The translations under genes were made by a program, and so were the position numbers. DNA of 41,572 nucleotides from Xanthobacteraceae bacterium (GTDB taxonomy: Bacteria; Pseudomonadota; Alphaproteobacteria; Rhizobiales; Xanthobacteraceae), in assembly GCA_031291475.1 (NCBI GenBank), contig JARLIY010000138.1:1-41572 (forward strand), given 5' to 3'. The notes under the pieces are model-generated. The model did no database searches. It was not told the DNA's origin and saw nothing but the letters and a program-made list of their open reading frames with translations. How positions within the stretch are numbered: position 1 is the first letter of the stretch; every line of letters begins with the position of its first letter. Below are positions 1-6,920 of this stretch, in pieces.

Positions 1-2
1 AC

Positions 3-185
3 GACATTGTACTCATTACCGAAGTCCCTGATGGATCGGACGCGGTAGCTCTTGGAATGGCCGTAGCAGCCACTGGCTCAATATCCAAAATAGAAACAGT
101 ACGCGCTTGGACGCCGAGCGAATTCAAAGGCATTGCGGAAAAAGCCGCAAGGGTCGCCGGTGCTTACACTCCGCCCGGAAAATAA
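3..185 (+). CDS. GYD domain protein, C-terminal part
   Basis: An open frame runs in from the left edge and stops at TAA 183-185, giving 60 residues. It reads DIVLITEVPDGSDAVALGMA, then a segment like SISKIETVRAW and a short FKGIAEKAA tail. This pattern (D-I-V followed by an alternating hydrophobic strand, an A-A-T-G-S turn, and I-E-T-V-R-A) matches the second half of GYD-domain proteins, small proteins of about 100 residues with a ferredoxin-like alpha/beta fold and no settled biochemical role. The start codon and first half lie outside the window. A perfect 14-bp inverted repeat follows 5 bases after the stop and probably ends the transcript. Confidence 0.7.
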   Translation, partial: DIVLITEVPDGSDAVALGMAVAATGSISKIETVRAWTPSEFKGIAEKAARVAGAYTPPGK

Positions 186-190
186 GTGAA

Positions 191-228
191 GCACTGCACG
201 GCGCGCGCCACAAAGCGCCGTGCAGTGC
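191..228 (+). terminator. Perfect 14-bp inverted repeat after the GYD gene
   Basis: Arms 191-204 (GCACTGCACGGCGC) and 215-228 are perfect reverse complements around a 10-base loop. The repeat begins 5 bases after the stop codon. There is no U-tract behind it, so it may act as a factor-dependent terminator or mRNA 3' stabiliser rather than a classical intrinsic terminator. Confidence 0.6.
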
Positions 229-363
229 CCGTTAGTCTCGGGGCGCTAGGCGGCGCACCTGCTGAGCAGGGACGACGCGCGGCTTAGATTGAGGCAAAAT
301 ATCTATAACTACTTCGTGAAGAAAACTTTATGGAGTAAACTTGGACTGAGAGTAAGCAATGGT

Positions 364-392
364 GCGGTTGTTGATGGAGTTGTAACAACCGC
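364..392 (-). repeat. 9-bp inverted repeat downstream of the small gene at 415-612
   Basis: Arms 364-372 (GCGGTTGTT) and 384-392 are exact reverse complements around an 11-base loop. On the minus strand it lies 22 bases past the stop of the gene at 415-612, so it could be its terminator, but no strong T-run follows. The rest of 229-414 shows nothing I recognise. Confidence 0.3.
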
Positions 393-414
393 TCCTGTGT
401 GCGGTGCGCACGCC

Positions 415-612
415 TCATGTGGCCCGTTGTTGCGCGAGAAGGTGATCCACGTATCGCCTCGCCTCGGCGAGAGCACCCTGCCGCTCTAAGTGCGTGCCAG
501 TCGAGGCGATGCGATTACTCTTGGGACCGAAAACCGTGACTTGATAACGGTCATTGCCTTCGTGCTGAAGTATAAGCTCGTACCCGTGATAGCTATGTGT
601 GCTGGTTGTCAT
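415..612 (-). CDS. Small orphan protein, 65 aa
   Basis: I do not recognise a characterised family. The start is set at ATG 610-612 because GGAGA lies 8 bases upstream on the minus strand; the frame is open a further 19 codons but without a better start. The protein begins MTTSTHSYHGYELILQHEGN and ends ARRYVDHLLAQQRAT. It looks like a small beta-sheet (YELILQ, YQVTVFG) followed by one amphipathic helix that starts near EARRYVDHLLA, which resembles many small proteins of unknown function in Bradyrhizobium. No signal peptide or membrane segment is seen. It sits in an accessory stretch with broken gene copies around it, so it may be a stray survivor rather than a conserved locus. Confidence 0.5.
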   Translation of the reverse strand: MTTSTHSYHGYELILQHEGNDRYQVTVFGPKSNRIASTGTHLERQGALAEARRYVDHLLAQQRAT

Positions 613-709
613 CTCGATCTTCTCCATGAGACAGGGCCAGATCACCGACCGGATTCGTTCGCGCGACAATCATCTTCTTTTAGCGATAAATGAAGTTGTT
701 GTACGCTCC

Positions 710-907
710 ATGCCCTCCGCACGCCGCTTCCCGCCACCGTGGACGCTGGATGAGGCGAACGAGGCCTGCTTCATCGTGCGCGATCACAACGGGCAGGCGC
801 TCGCCTAGCCGGGGCAACGATCAGCGGCTAAACTGCTTACGCGCGACGAGGCACGGCGCATCGCCTGGAACGTGGCGAAGCTTCGAGAGTTGCTGAGCAA
901 ACCGTAG
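710..907 (+). pseudogene. Broken copy 1 of an RFPPPW / DEARRIAAN small-protein family
   Basis: From ATG 710 the frame reads MPSARRFPPPWTLDEANEAC and continues through FIVRDHNGQALA to TAG 806-808. The same frame then carries on after the stop as PGQRSAAKLLTRDEARRIAW and ends KLRELLSKP with TAG 905-907. This matches, as I remember it, an abundant rhizobial small protein of roughly 70 residues with the order RFPPPW, FIVRD..GQALAYVYFE, EPGRR, LLTRDEARRIAANIAKLPELL. Here the YVYFE-type segment is missing. The TAG can be explained by an in-frame deletion of about 18 bases joining the TA of a Tyr codon to the G of a Glu codon. It is very probably non-functional. Copies 2 and 3 are at 1439-1492 and 2957-3016. 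Confidence 0.65.
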
Positions 908-976
908 CGGGCATCAACTTGACTTTTCTGGGCAATCCGGCATGGAATATCCAAGGAGCCTCGCGTCAGAACTGAT

Positions 977-1402
977 ATGAAGCAAGAAGATCGCGACGAC
1001 TTTGCTACTGTCCGCAGTCACGCCGCCTCCAAGATTGCATATGATCTTTCAAAGGCAACCGCACAGGCTTGTTTGCTCATTAATGGGGGTGCGGCTACAG
1101 CAGTTATTGCCTTCCTCGCGAAGGAACACATAGAACCGGCTGTTGCCAGAAGCGTTCCGTGGTCCTTAGCCGGTTATGCCGTCGGTGTTCTATCGAGCGC
1201 CGTGATGCTTTTCTGCGAATTGATGAACGCGGATTATTGGAACTATAGTTGGTACCACATCACCTATGAGCACGACAGAGCTAAGGCCACGGACTGGGAG
1301 AACAAGGCCAACCGTTGGCATGTCGGATTCTATTGTGCATTTGCAGTCGCGATAGCATCGTTTTTTTTCGCGAGCGGGTGGATGGTCCACCCGTTGATGT
1401 AA
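977..1402 (+). CDS. Predicted three-helix membrane protein, 141 aa
   Basis: I do not recognise a named family. The soluble N-terminus (residues 1-27, MKQEDRDDFATVRSHAASKI and on) is followed by hydrophobic stretches at about 28-48 (CLLINGGAATAVIAFLA), 60-80 (SLAGYAVGVLSSAVMLFC) and 115-135 (FYCAFAVAIASFFFASGW). The loop 81-114 is aromatic and charged (ADYWNYSWYHITYEHDRAKA). The ribosome site is weak: an AAGGAG lies about 20 bases upstream. The layout, a short amphipathic start and a few helices, is reminiscent of small membrane effectors such as SLATT-type proteins, but I see no diagnostic motif, so this is only a guess. The next gene encodes a pentapeptide-repeat protein with a Rossmann-like domain, and fragments of the same broken family lie on both sides. 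Confidence 0.6.
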   Translation: MKQEDRDDFATVRSHAASKIAYDLSKATAQACLLINGGAATAVIAFLAKEHIEPAVARSVPWSLAGYAVGVLSSAVMLFCELMNADYWNYSWYHITYEHDRAKATDWENKANRWHVGFYCAFAVAIASFFFASGWMVHPLM

Positions 1403-1438
1403 GTATGTCGAATAGGGAGTCGCGGACTTCCAGCGGCC

Positions 1439-1492
1439 CGGCGCATCGCCGCCAACATCGCCAAGCTGCCGGAGTTGCTGAGCAAACCGTAG
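1439..1492 (+). pseudogene. Broken copy 2 of the DEARRIAAN small-protein family, tail only
   Basis: Bases 1439-1492 encode RRIAANIAKLPELLSKP followed by TAG, nearly the same C-terminal tail as the copy ending at 907. The DNA is close to identical over the last 25 bases (GTTGCTGAGCAAACCGTAGCGG is shared apart from the limits). Nothing upstream of 1439 matches the front of the family, so only the 3' end remains. Confidence 0.55.
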
Positions 1493-1496
1493 CGGA

Positions 1497-1523
1497 ATGT
1501 CCGCTCTCGGTAGAAGCGGACAT
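1497..1523. repeat. 9-bp inverted repeat of a dispersed rhizobial type
   Basis: Arms 1497-1505 (ATGTCCGCT) and 1515-1523 (AGCGGACAT) are exact reverse complements around a 9-base loop. Such AGCGGACAT units are, from memory, common between genes in Bradyrhizobium genomes. The repeat directly follows the tail fragment at 1439-1492. A related ATGTCCG word occurs at about 2923 in front of the third fragment. Confidence 0.4.
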
Positions 1524-1673
1524 CGCGCGGGACATCGCAAATCGGTCGCTCGTGACCCAAAGCGAATTTCGTGTCCCGCGCGGCACGGGCTCAGGCAACC
1601 CGACAATCTAGGCGCTGGCCCATGCAGCGGCTATCGTGACCCCGCGCACCGCCTTCATGCCCTGGATGGTCCG

Positions 1674-2843
1674 ATGGCGAACGACGAACACCTCGAGACG
1701 CTCCTCCACGAGGGCGTGGACGCGTGGAACGCATGGCGTCGGGAGAACCCCGACATAGATCCGGATTTGGATAAGGCGGACCTCGCCCAAGCAGACCTGA
1801 GCGGCGCGGATCTCAGGAAAGCGCACCTCTACGCTGCAGACCTCAGCAAGGCGGACCTCTGGAAGGCAGACCTCAGGGAGGCGGAACTCACCAACGCGGA
1901 TCTCTGGAAGGCAGACCTGAGGGAGGCCGACCTCAGCGCGGCGAGCCTCTGGAAGGCAGACCTCGGCGGGGCCAACCTTAGCAACGCGCACCTCAGCGGG
2001 GCGTACCTCATCGAGGCGGATCTTAGCGGAGCAAACCTCAGTGGGGCGGACTTCGGCGGTGCGGACCTCAGCGGGGCGCGCCTCGACAATGCGGACCTCA
2101 GCGCAGCAAACCTGAGCGGCGCAAAGCTATTCGGGGCGAACCTCAGCCGGGCGCATCTCAGCAGGGCGAACTTCAGCGGGGCAGTCCTACGGGCTGCCAT
2201 TTTAGTGCAGTCGGACCTCACTGAGACGGACCTCACCGGCTGTAGCGTCTACGGCATATCCGCATGGGGTCTGAAACTCGATGGGACCAAGCAGCAGAAC
2301 TTGATCATCACACATTCGGAGGAGCCCACGGTCACCGTCGATAACATCGAGGTCGCGCAGTTCATCTACCTAATGCTTCATAACCAGAAAATACGTGACG
2401 TGATCGACACTATCACTTCCAAAGCGGTGCTGATCCTCGGTCGGTTCACCCATGAGCGTAAAGCGGTCCTCGATGCGCTACGTGAAGAACTGCGCAAGCG
2501 TGATTACCTGCCGATCCTATTTGACTTTGAGAAGCCTAGAAGCCGCGATACGGACGAAACGATCACGCTGCTCGCTAGGATGGCAAGATTTGTCATTGCC
2601 GATATCACTGATGCCAAATCTGTGCTGCAGGAGTTGCGTGCAATTGTGCCGGACCTTCCCTCCGTGCCCATAAAATCGATTATTCTCGCGACGCAGGAGG
2701 AGCCTGGCATGTTCGACTTTTACCGGAACAGATCGTCATTCTTGACGGTTCACCGCTACGCCGATCAGGAGCAATTGCTTGCCGATCTCGGTGACAAAGT
2801 GATCCGTCCCGCCGAACTAAAAGTTCGGGAGTTTCGAGGTTGA
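1674..2843 (+). CDS. Pentapeptide-repeat protein with C-terminal Rossmann/TIR-like domain
   Basis: The start is taken as ATG 1674, giving 389 residues beginning MANDEHLETLLHEGVDAWNA, the usual cap of this family; the frame is open upstream to 1497 but the extra residues look non-coding. Residues 1-30 are a helical cap. Residues about 32-190 are consecutive A(D/N)LXX pentapeptides (ADLSGADLRKAHLYAADLSK and so on), expected to form a right-handed quadrilateral beta-helix. Residues 190-245 are a linker with EVAQFIYLMLHN. Residues 250-375 form an alpha/beta domain: strand KAVLILGRF, a helix rich in Arg/Glu, strand YLPILFDFEKP, then FVIADITDA at 306-314, which resembles the nucleotide-side strand of TIR, SEFIR and nucleoside-deoxyribosyltransferase folds. 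Presumed cytosolic. Enzyme activity, for instance NAD or nucleotide cleavage, is an inference. Confidence 0.85.
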   Translation: MANDEHLETLLHEGVDAWNAWRRENPDIDPDLDKADLAQADLSGADLRKAHLYAADLSKADLWKADLREAELTNADLWKADLREADLSAASLWKADLGGANLSNAHLSGAYLIEADLSGANLSGADFGGADLSGARLDNADLSAANLSGAKLFGANLSRAHLSRANFSGAVLRAAILVQSDLTETDLTGCSVYGISAWGLKLDGTKQQNLIITHSEEPTVTVDNIEVAQFIYLMLHNQKIRDVIDTITSKAVLILGRFTHERKAVLDALREELRKRDYLPILFDFEKPRSRDTDETITLLARMARFVIADITDAKSVLQELRAIVPDLPSVPIKSIILATQEEPGMFDFYRNRSSFLTVHRYADQEQLLADLGDKVIRPAELKVREFRG

Positions 2844-2956
2844 ACCGCATAACCGGTCCTGTTGTTGCGATGTCTGCTAGTGGCCCGTTGTGACACTCAG
2901 TGCGGCGCACCGCCATGTCCGTTGTCAGGTGCAAAGCGACCGCGCGGCATGGCGGC

Positions 2957-3016
2957 AGCGATCACGCGGATGCACAGGCACTCGCCTATGACGAGGCCCG
3001 CCGCATCGCCGCCAAC
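2957..3016 (+). pseudogene. Broken copy 3 of the DEARRIAAN small-protein family
   Basis: In one frame the bases read SDHADAQALAYDEARRIAAN, which is the family order RDHNGQALAY joined directly to DEARRIAAN, with the EPGRR..LLTR part missing. After 3016 the similarity ends in STARVAGPARL. There is no convincing start. The stretch 2844-3180 otherwise holds no gene I can support; it contains a TGGCCCGTTG word also seen near 420 and probably represents decayed repeat DNA. Confidence 0.5.
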
Positions 3017-3180
3017 TCGACGGCTCGTGTCGCCGGCCCGGCCCGGTTAGTCACTTCGTTGAAAGACCTTTTAGCGGCGCTAGGTGCCGTAAGAGCGGTT
3101 AGTCTCTGCAAGTCATTGATGCTGCTGCCCTTAGCTTTCCTGCCGGGGTCGCCATTAATTTCAATAGCTTAATTGCCTGG

Positions 3181-4068
3181 TCAATCGAGCCGATAAACCC
3201 GTGCCGCGGTGTCGTGCAGCGCCGCGCGCTCGACGGCGTTTCCGAGCGGCGTAAGCGCATCCCTGTAGGCGACGATCAGGTCGGAATACTGCGTCCACAA
3301 TTTCTCGACCGGAAAATTCGAGCCGAATAGGCAGCGTTCCGCGCCGAATATCCCGACGGTTTCGCGCACGATGGCGGCGATGTGATCGGGATCGTTCTTG
3401 CGAATGAAGGTGCCGAGGCCGGACAGTTTCGAGACCATGTTCGGGCATGCCGCGAGCCGGCGCATTCCGGCGCGCCATCGTTCCCACCCCGCGGGCGAAA
3501 GATCTTCCAGCATGCCGGCGTGCTGAAGAATGAAAGTGACCTTGGGACAGGCGGCGGCAAGTTCGGCCGCGCCGGCCATCTGCCCGGCAAAAACTTGCAG
3601 ATCGAACGTCCAGCCGTAATCGGCAAGCAGCGCAACGTTTACCTGCAGCGCCGGATTGCAGGCGAGATCGGGCTCGGGCGCGAAGCGGTATTGCAAATTT
3701 TCATGCCACTGTAATTGCATGCGCAGGCCGCGCATACCGCGATATTTGGTCAGGCGGTCGAGTTGCGGGCGCACATCTACCGCGAGAAAATCGGCGTAGC
3801 CGACGATGCCGTGGGGAAAGCCGGTTTCGTCGGCGGCCCGCTGCACATAAGCCACTTCGTCCTCGAAGCGGTCCTTGGCCCAGTTGGCCTGCACATACAC
3901 CGACTTGGTCACGCCGGAGCCAGCGATGTCGGAAAGAAATTCGCCGATCGGATAGTCGCGCCGGATCGGTTCGGAAGGTCCGAAGATGCGCGGCTGCATC
4001 GGTCCGTCGAGCCACGGCAGATCGGCCCGCCGCCAGATGTGATGATGCGCGTCGATGATCGGCGTCAT
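3181..4068 (-). CDS. Amidohydrolase of the pyrone-dicarboxylate lactonase / fuconolactonase group
   Basis: A 295-residue metal-dependent hydrolase with a TIM-barrel fold. The start MTPIIDAHHHIW carries the metal-binding HxH pair (His8, His10). Later elements are GMRGLRMQ, the strand VTFILQHAG with a conserved His, VSKLSGLG, and near the end CLFGSNFPVEKL, where many relatives have GSDWP; Asn in place of Asp is seen in a sizeable subfamily as I recall. Family members open lactone rings (2-pyrone-4,6-dicarboxylate, fuconolactone) or act on related carboxylates; the substrate here is unknown. It is the last gene of a minus-strand operon, beginning 9 bases after the stop of the DctA-like symporter, which suggests that it acts on what the transporters import. 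The length is normal. Confidence 0.85.
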   Translation of the reverse strand: MTPIIDAHHHIWRRADLPWLDGPMQPRIFGPSEPIRRDYPIGEFLSDIAGSGVTKSVYVQANWAKDRFEDEVAYVQRAADETGFPHGIVGYADFLAVDVRPQLDRLTKYRGMRGLRMQLQWHENLQYRFAPEPDLACNPALQVNVALLADYGWTFDLQVFAGQMAGAAELAAACPKVTFILQHAGMLEDLSPAGWERWRAGMRRLAACPNMVSKLSGLGTFIRKNDPDHIAAIVRETVGIFGAERCLFGSNFPVEKLWTQYSDLIVAYRDALTPLGNAVERAALHDTAARVYRLD

Positions 4069-4077
4069 GCATGTTCC

Positions 4078-5358
4078 CTACGGAGGCGGAGCGCCGCCGG
4101 CAAGTGCCGCCCGCAGCCGGTCGTCATCGAGCGCACGCTCCCACCGGGCGATGACCAAGGTGGCGACGCCGTTGCCGATGAGATTGGTCGGGGTCATCGC
4201 CTGCGACAAGAGACGATGCACGCCGAGGATCAGCGCCACGCTCTCCACCGGGATGGTTCCGACCGCGGCAAGCGTCGCCGCAAGCACGATGAACGCCGCG
4301 CCGGCGACGCCGGCCGCGCCCTTAGAGGCGAGCAACAAGACCGCCAAAAGCCCGAACTGCTGCTCGAGCGAGAGCGGCGTATTGGTGGCCTGCGCCAGAA
4401 ATACGGCCGCCGTCGCCAAATAAAGGCACGTGCCGTCGAGATTGAACGAATAGCCGGTCGGGATGACGAGCCCGACTACGCTTTCCTCGCAGCCCATGGC
4501 CTCGAGCTTGGCAATCATGCGCGGCAACACCGTCTCCGACGACGTCGTCGCGATCACGATCAAAAGCTCTTCGCGGATATAGCGGATGAATTTGAAGAGG
4601 CTGAACCCACACCAATGCGCGATCGGCCAGATCACGCAAAAGATAAAGATGAGGCAGGTGATGTAGAAGGTGACGATCAGCTTGCCGAGCGAGAACAACG
4701 AACCGCTACCGAACTTGCCGACGGTGAAGGCGATGGCGCCGAACGCGCCTATCGGCGCCGCCCACATCACCATGGCGACGATACGAAAGAACATCCGCGA
4801 AGCCGCCTCGATCAGGTCGACGATCGGCTTGCCTGCCTGGCCGAGGTAGCTCAGCGCGAAGCCGCACAGCACTGACACGTAGAGCACTTGCAGCACGTTG
4901 CCTTCGCTGAACGCACCGATGAACGTGTCGGGAATAATGTTGAGCAGGAATTGCGCCGTGGTGCGCCGGTGCGTTTGCTCCAGATACGGCGCCACGCTCG
5001 ACGTATCCAGATCCGACAGATCGACATTCATGCCGGCGCCGGGGGCGAACAGATTGACCGCCAGAAGCCCGATGACCAGCGCGATCGTGGTCAGCGCCTC
5101 GAAGTAGACCAGCGCCTTGAGCGCGACGCGGCCGACCTTGGCCATATTGGCCATGCTGGCGATGCCGTGCACGACGGTGCAGAAGATGATCGGCGCAATG
5201 AGGACGCCGATCGCCTTGATGAAGGCGTCGCCCAGCGGCTGCATGCGCGCGCCGGCGGCTGGATAGAATTGGCCGAGCGCAACACCAAGCGCCATGGCGA
5301 CCAGCACCAGAAACCAGAGCTGCAGGTAAAACGGCCGAGCCGGCGTCGATGAATTCAC
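4078..5358 (-). CDS. DctA-like dicarboxylate/amino acid:cation symporter with altered binding site
   Basis: An inner-membrane secondary transporter of the glutamate/C4-dicarboxylate (DAACS) family, 426 residues, GTG start at 5358. Family motifs: the serine-rich hairpin as TTSSETVLP (271-279), PTGYSFNLDGT (300-310), SKGAAGVAGAAFIVLAATL (345 on) and TNLIGNGVAT (391-400). In helix 8 most DctA proteins read DRFMSEARALTN; here it reads HRLLSQAMTPTN. The Asp is His381, and the arginine that salt-bridges the substrate's second carboxylate (Arg397 in GltPh) is Met388. The cation-site Asn392 and the last Asn are kept. The substrate may therefore not be a C4-dicarboxylate. It lies between an MHS permease and an amidohydrolase on the same strand. 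I leave the symbol empty for this reason. Confidence 0.88.
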   Translation of the reverse strand: MNSSTPARPFYLQLWFLVLVAMALGVALGQFYPAAGARMQPLGDAFIKAIGVLIAPIIFCTVVHGIASMANMAKVGRVALKALVYFEALTTIALVIGLLAVNLFAPGAGMNVDLSDLDTSSVAPYLEQTHRRTTAQFLLNIIPDTFIGAFSEGNVLQVLYVSVLCGFALSYLGQAGKPIVDLIEAASRMFFRIVAMVMWAAPIGAFGAIAFTVGKFGSGSLFSLGKLIVTFYITCLIFIFCVIWPIAHWCGFSLFKFIRYIREELLIVIATTSSETVLPRMIAKLEAMGCEESVVGLVIPTGYSFNLDGTCLYLATAAVFLAQATNTPLSLEQQFGLLAVLLLASKGAAGVAGAAFIVLAATLAAVGTIPVESVALILGVHRLLSQAMTPTNLIGNGVATLVIARWERALDDDRLRAALAGGAPPP

Positions 5359-5359
5359 T

Positions 5360-5425
5360 CGCTACGCCCCTTCCACCGCCCTGGCGGGCGGTCCCCCTCC
5401 CCCGCTGACGCGGGGGAGGAAGGCG
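5360..5425. repeat. Palindromic intergenic element, copy A
   Basis: The gap between the permease and symporter genes holds two hairpins: CACCGCCC..GGGCGGT near 5374-5392, then arms 5397-5405 (CTCCCCCGC) and 5410-5418 (GCGGGGGAG) with loop TGAC. The same order, CCACCGC-hairpin, GGTCCCCCTCCCC, GCGGGGGAGGAA, recurs at 29016-29063. Such elements are dispersed in Hyphomicrobiales genomes and are probably transcribed here as part of the operon mRNA. Confidence 0.65.
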
Positions 5426-5427
5426 CG

Positions 5428-6774
5428 TCACGCGTCATATTCCGCCGAAATGTCCTTGCCGGTGTAATCGGGCATGAAGGCCGCCGCCACTGCGCTGATG
5501 ACAGCGCAACCCGCTATGAAAATGGCGATCGCGTAGCCGGAGTGATAGGTGGCAAACAACGCGGTGGCGATGATCGGCGCCGGCCCGCCGGCGATGATGG
5601 AGGCGAGCTGATAGCCGAGCGAGGCCCCGCTATAACGCAGCCGCGGCGTGAAAGATTCCGCAATCAGCGCAGCCTGCGGCCCGTACTGGATATCGTGCGG
5701 GATGAGCGACAGCACGATGGCGATGAACACCGCCGACGGGATCGCCGTGTCCACCATGCCGAAGTAAAGAAAACCGAACAGGCCAGTCGCAACCACGCCG
5801 ATCAGGTAAGTTTTTCGCCGTCCGATAAGGTCGGAAACGTGGCCGGCGAGCGGGATGGTGACGAAAGAAAGGACCGCCGCTACCATGACCGCGGTGAGGA
5901 TAAAGTTGCGCGGCATATGCAACGTACCGACCGCATAGGCGAAGATGAATGCGGTGAAAATGTAGAACGGCGCTTGTTCGGACATACGCACCAACGCTGA
6001 GAGGAAGATCTCGCGCGGCTGCTTCTTGAACACTTCGACGATTGGCGCTTTCTCGACTTTGTTTTCGTTCAGGAGCTTCTGAAACACCGGTGTCTCCAGG
6101 ATGCCGAGCCGTATCCACAGCCCGATGCCGACCAGGACGATGGACAGCGCGAAAGGAATGCGCCAACCCCAAACCAGGAATTGATCGCCGGACCAGGCGC
6201 TGAAGGCGAGGATCGCCAAGTTGGCCAGGAACAGTCCGGCGGGAACGCCGAATTGCGGCCACGACGCGACGAGGCCGCGTTGCCCGTGGGTGCGCGACCA
6301 CTCCATCGCCAGCAGCACCGATCCGCCCCACTCGCCACCGACGCCGATGCCTTGCAGCGCCCGCAAGACGGTCAAGATCACCGCGCCCCAAATGCCGATC
6401 GAGGCATAGGTGGGCACGAAGGCGACCAGGAAGGTCGCAATCCCCATGAAGAGGAGCGTCGCGATCAGCGTCGCCTTGCGGCCGATGCGATCGCCGTAAT
6501 GGCCGAATATTGCCGCGCCGACCGGCCGGGCGGCGAATCCGATGAAATAAGTGCCGAAGGCCAGAAGCGTGGCCGACAACGGGTCCTGGTTGGGAAAGTA
6601 GAGCTTGCCGAAGACGAGACCGGCCGCCGTGCCGTAGAGGAAGAAGTCATACCACTCGATGGTGGTGCCGATGGTCGATGCGATCACCGCCTTGCGCAAT
6701 TGTGCGCTGTGCTCGGCCTGAGGTAGCGGCGCGTATGTCGATGCCATGGCCATGGCTTGCCTCCCCGTATTCAC
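5428..6774 (-). CDS. MHS-family MFS permease (metabolite:H+ symporter)
   Basis: A 12-helix inner-membrane permease of 448 residues. The family mark is IEWYDFFLYGTAAGLVFGKL at about residues 39-58, as in the shikimate, alpha-ketoglutarate and proline/betaine carriers. Loop 2-3 has GHYGDRIGRK (91-100), and its counterpart in the second half is GHVSDLIGRRKT. ALQGIGVGGEWGGS lies in helix 4-5. The second-half helices are hydrophobic throughout and the length is usual. Starts at Met1, Met8 or Met10 are possible; the last two, just before the ASTYAPL segment, may be the real ones. The solute is expected to be a small organic acid or zwitterion carried with protons. It is first in the operon with the DctA-like symporter and the amidohydrolase, so two unrelated uptake systems share a transcript. 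Confidence 0.88.
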   Translation of the reverse strand: MNTGRQAMAMASTYAPLPQAEHSAQLRKAVIASTIGTTIEWYDFFLYGTAAGLVFGKLYFPNQDPLSATLLAFGTYFIGFAARPVGAAIFGHYGDRIGRKATLIATLLFMGIATFLVAFVPTYASIGIWGAVILTVLRALQGIGVGGEWGGSVLLAMEWSRTHGQRGLVASWPQFGVPAGLFLANLAILAFSAWSGDQFLVWGWRIPFALSIVLVGIGLWIRLGILETPVFQKLLNENKVEKAPIVEVFKKQPREIFLSALVRMSEQAPFYIFTAFIFAYAVGTLHMPRNFILTAVMVAAVLSFVTIPLAGHVSDLIGRRKTYLIGVVATGLFGFLYFGMVDTAIPSAVFIAIVLSLIPHDIQYGPQAALIAESFTPRLRYSGASLGYQLASIIAGGPAPIIATALFATYHSGYAIAIFIAGCAVISAVAAAFMPDYTGKDISAEYDA

Positions 6775-6920
6775 CCCTTTTTGCGCGGCAGCCCGTTGAC
6801 GGGCCGCCTGCCTGTACGACGATACTTCAGGGTGCGGGGGTATGGCTATAGACGAGAGGCCGCAGATCGTCTGGCTAAGCCGCGCCGTCCAACCTCGCTC
6901 CTCGTGAGAGGGGAAAAGTT

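Noticed and set aside
1829..2236. Minus-strand frame of repeated FAPLRSA-type units
   Set aside because: The repeats simply mirror the pentapeptide-coding DNA on the other strand.
1764..2240. Tandem DNA repeats or CRISPR-like array
   Set aside because: The 15-base periodicity is the coding pattern of pentapeptide repeats, with no constant repeat and spacer structure. No CRISPR array is present in the window.
3715..4875. 386-codon plus-strand frame opposite the amidohydrolase and symporter genes
   Set aside because: The composition (Asp/Arg/His repeats) is that of an antisense shadow, and the minus strand carries two well-conserved proteins.
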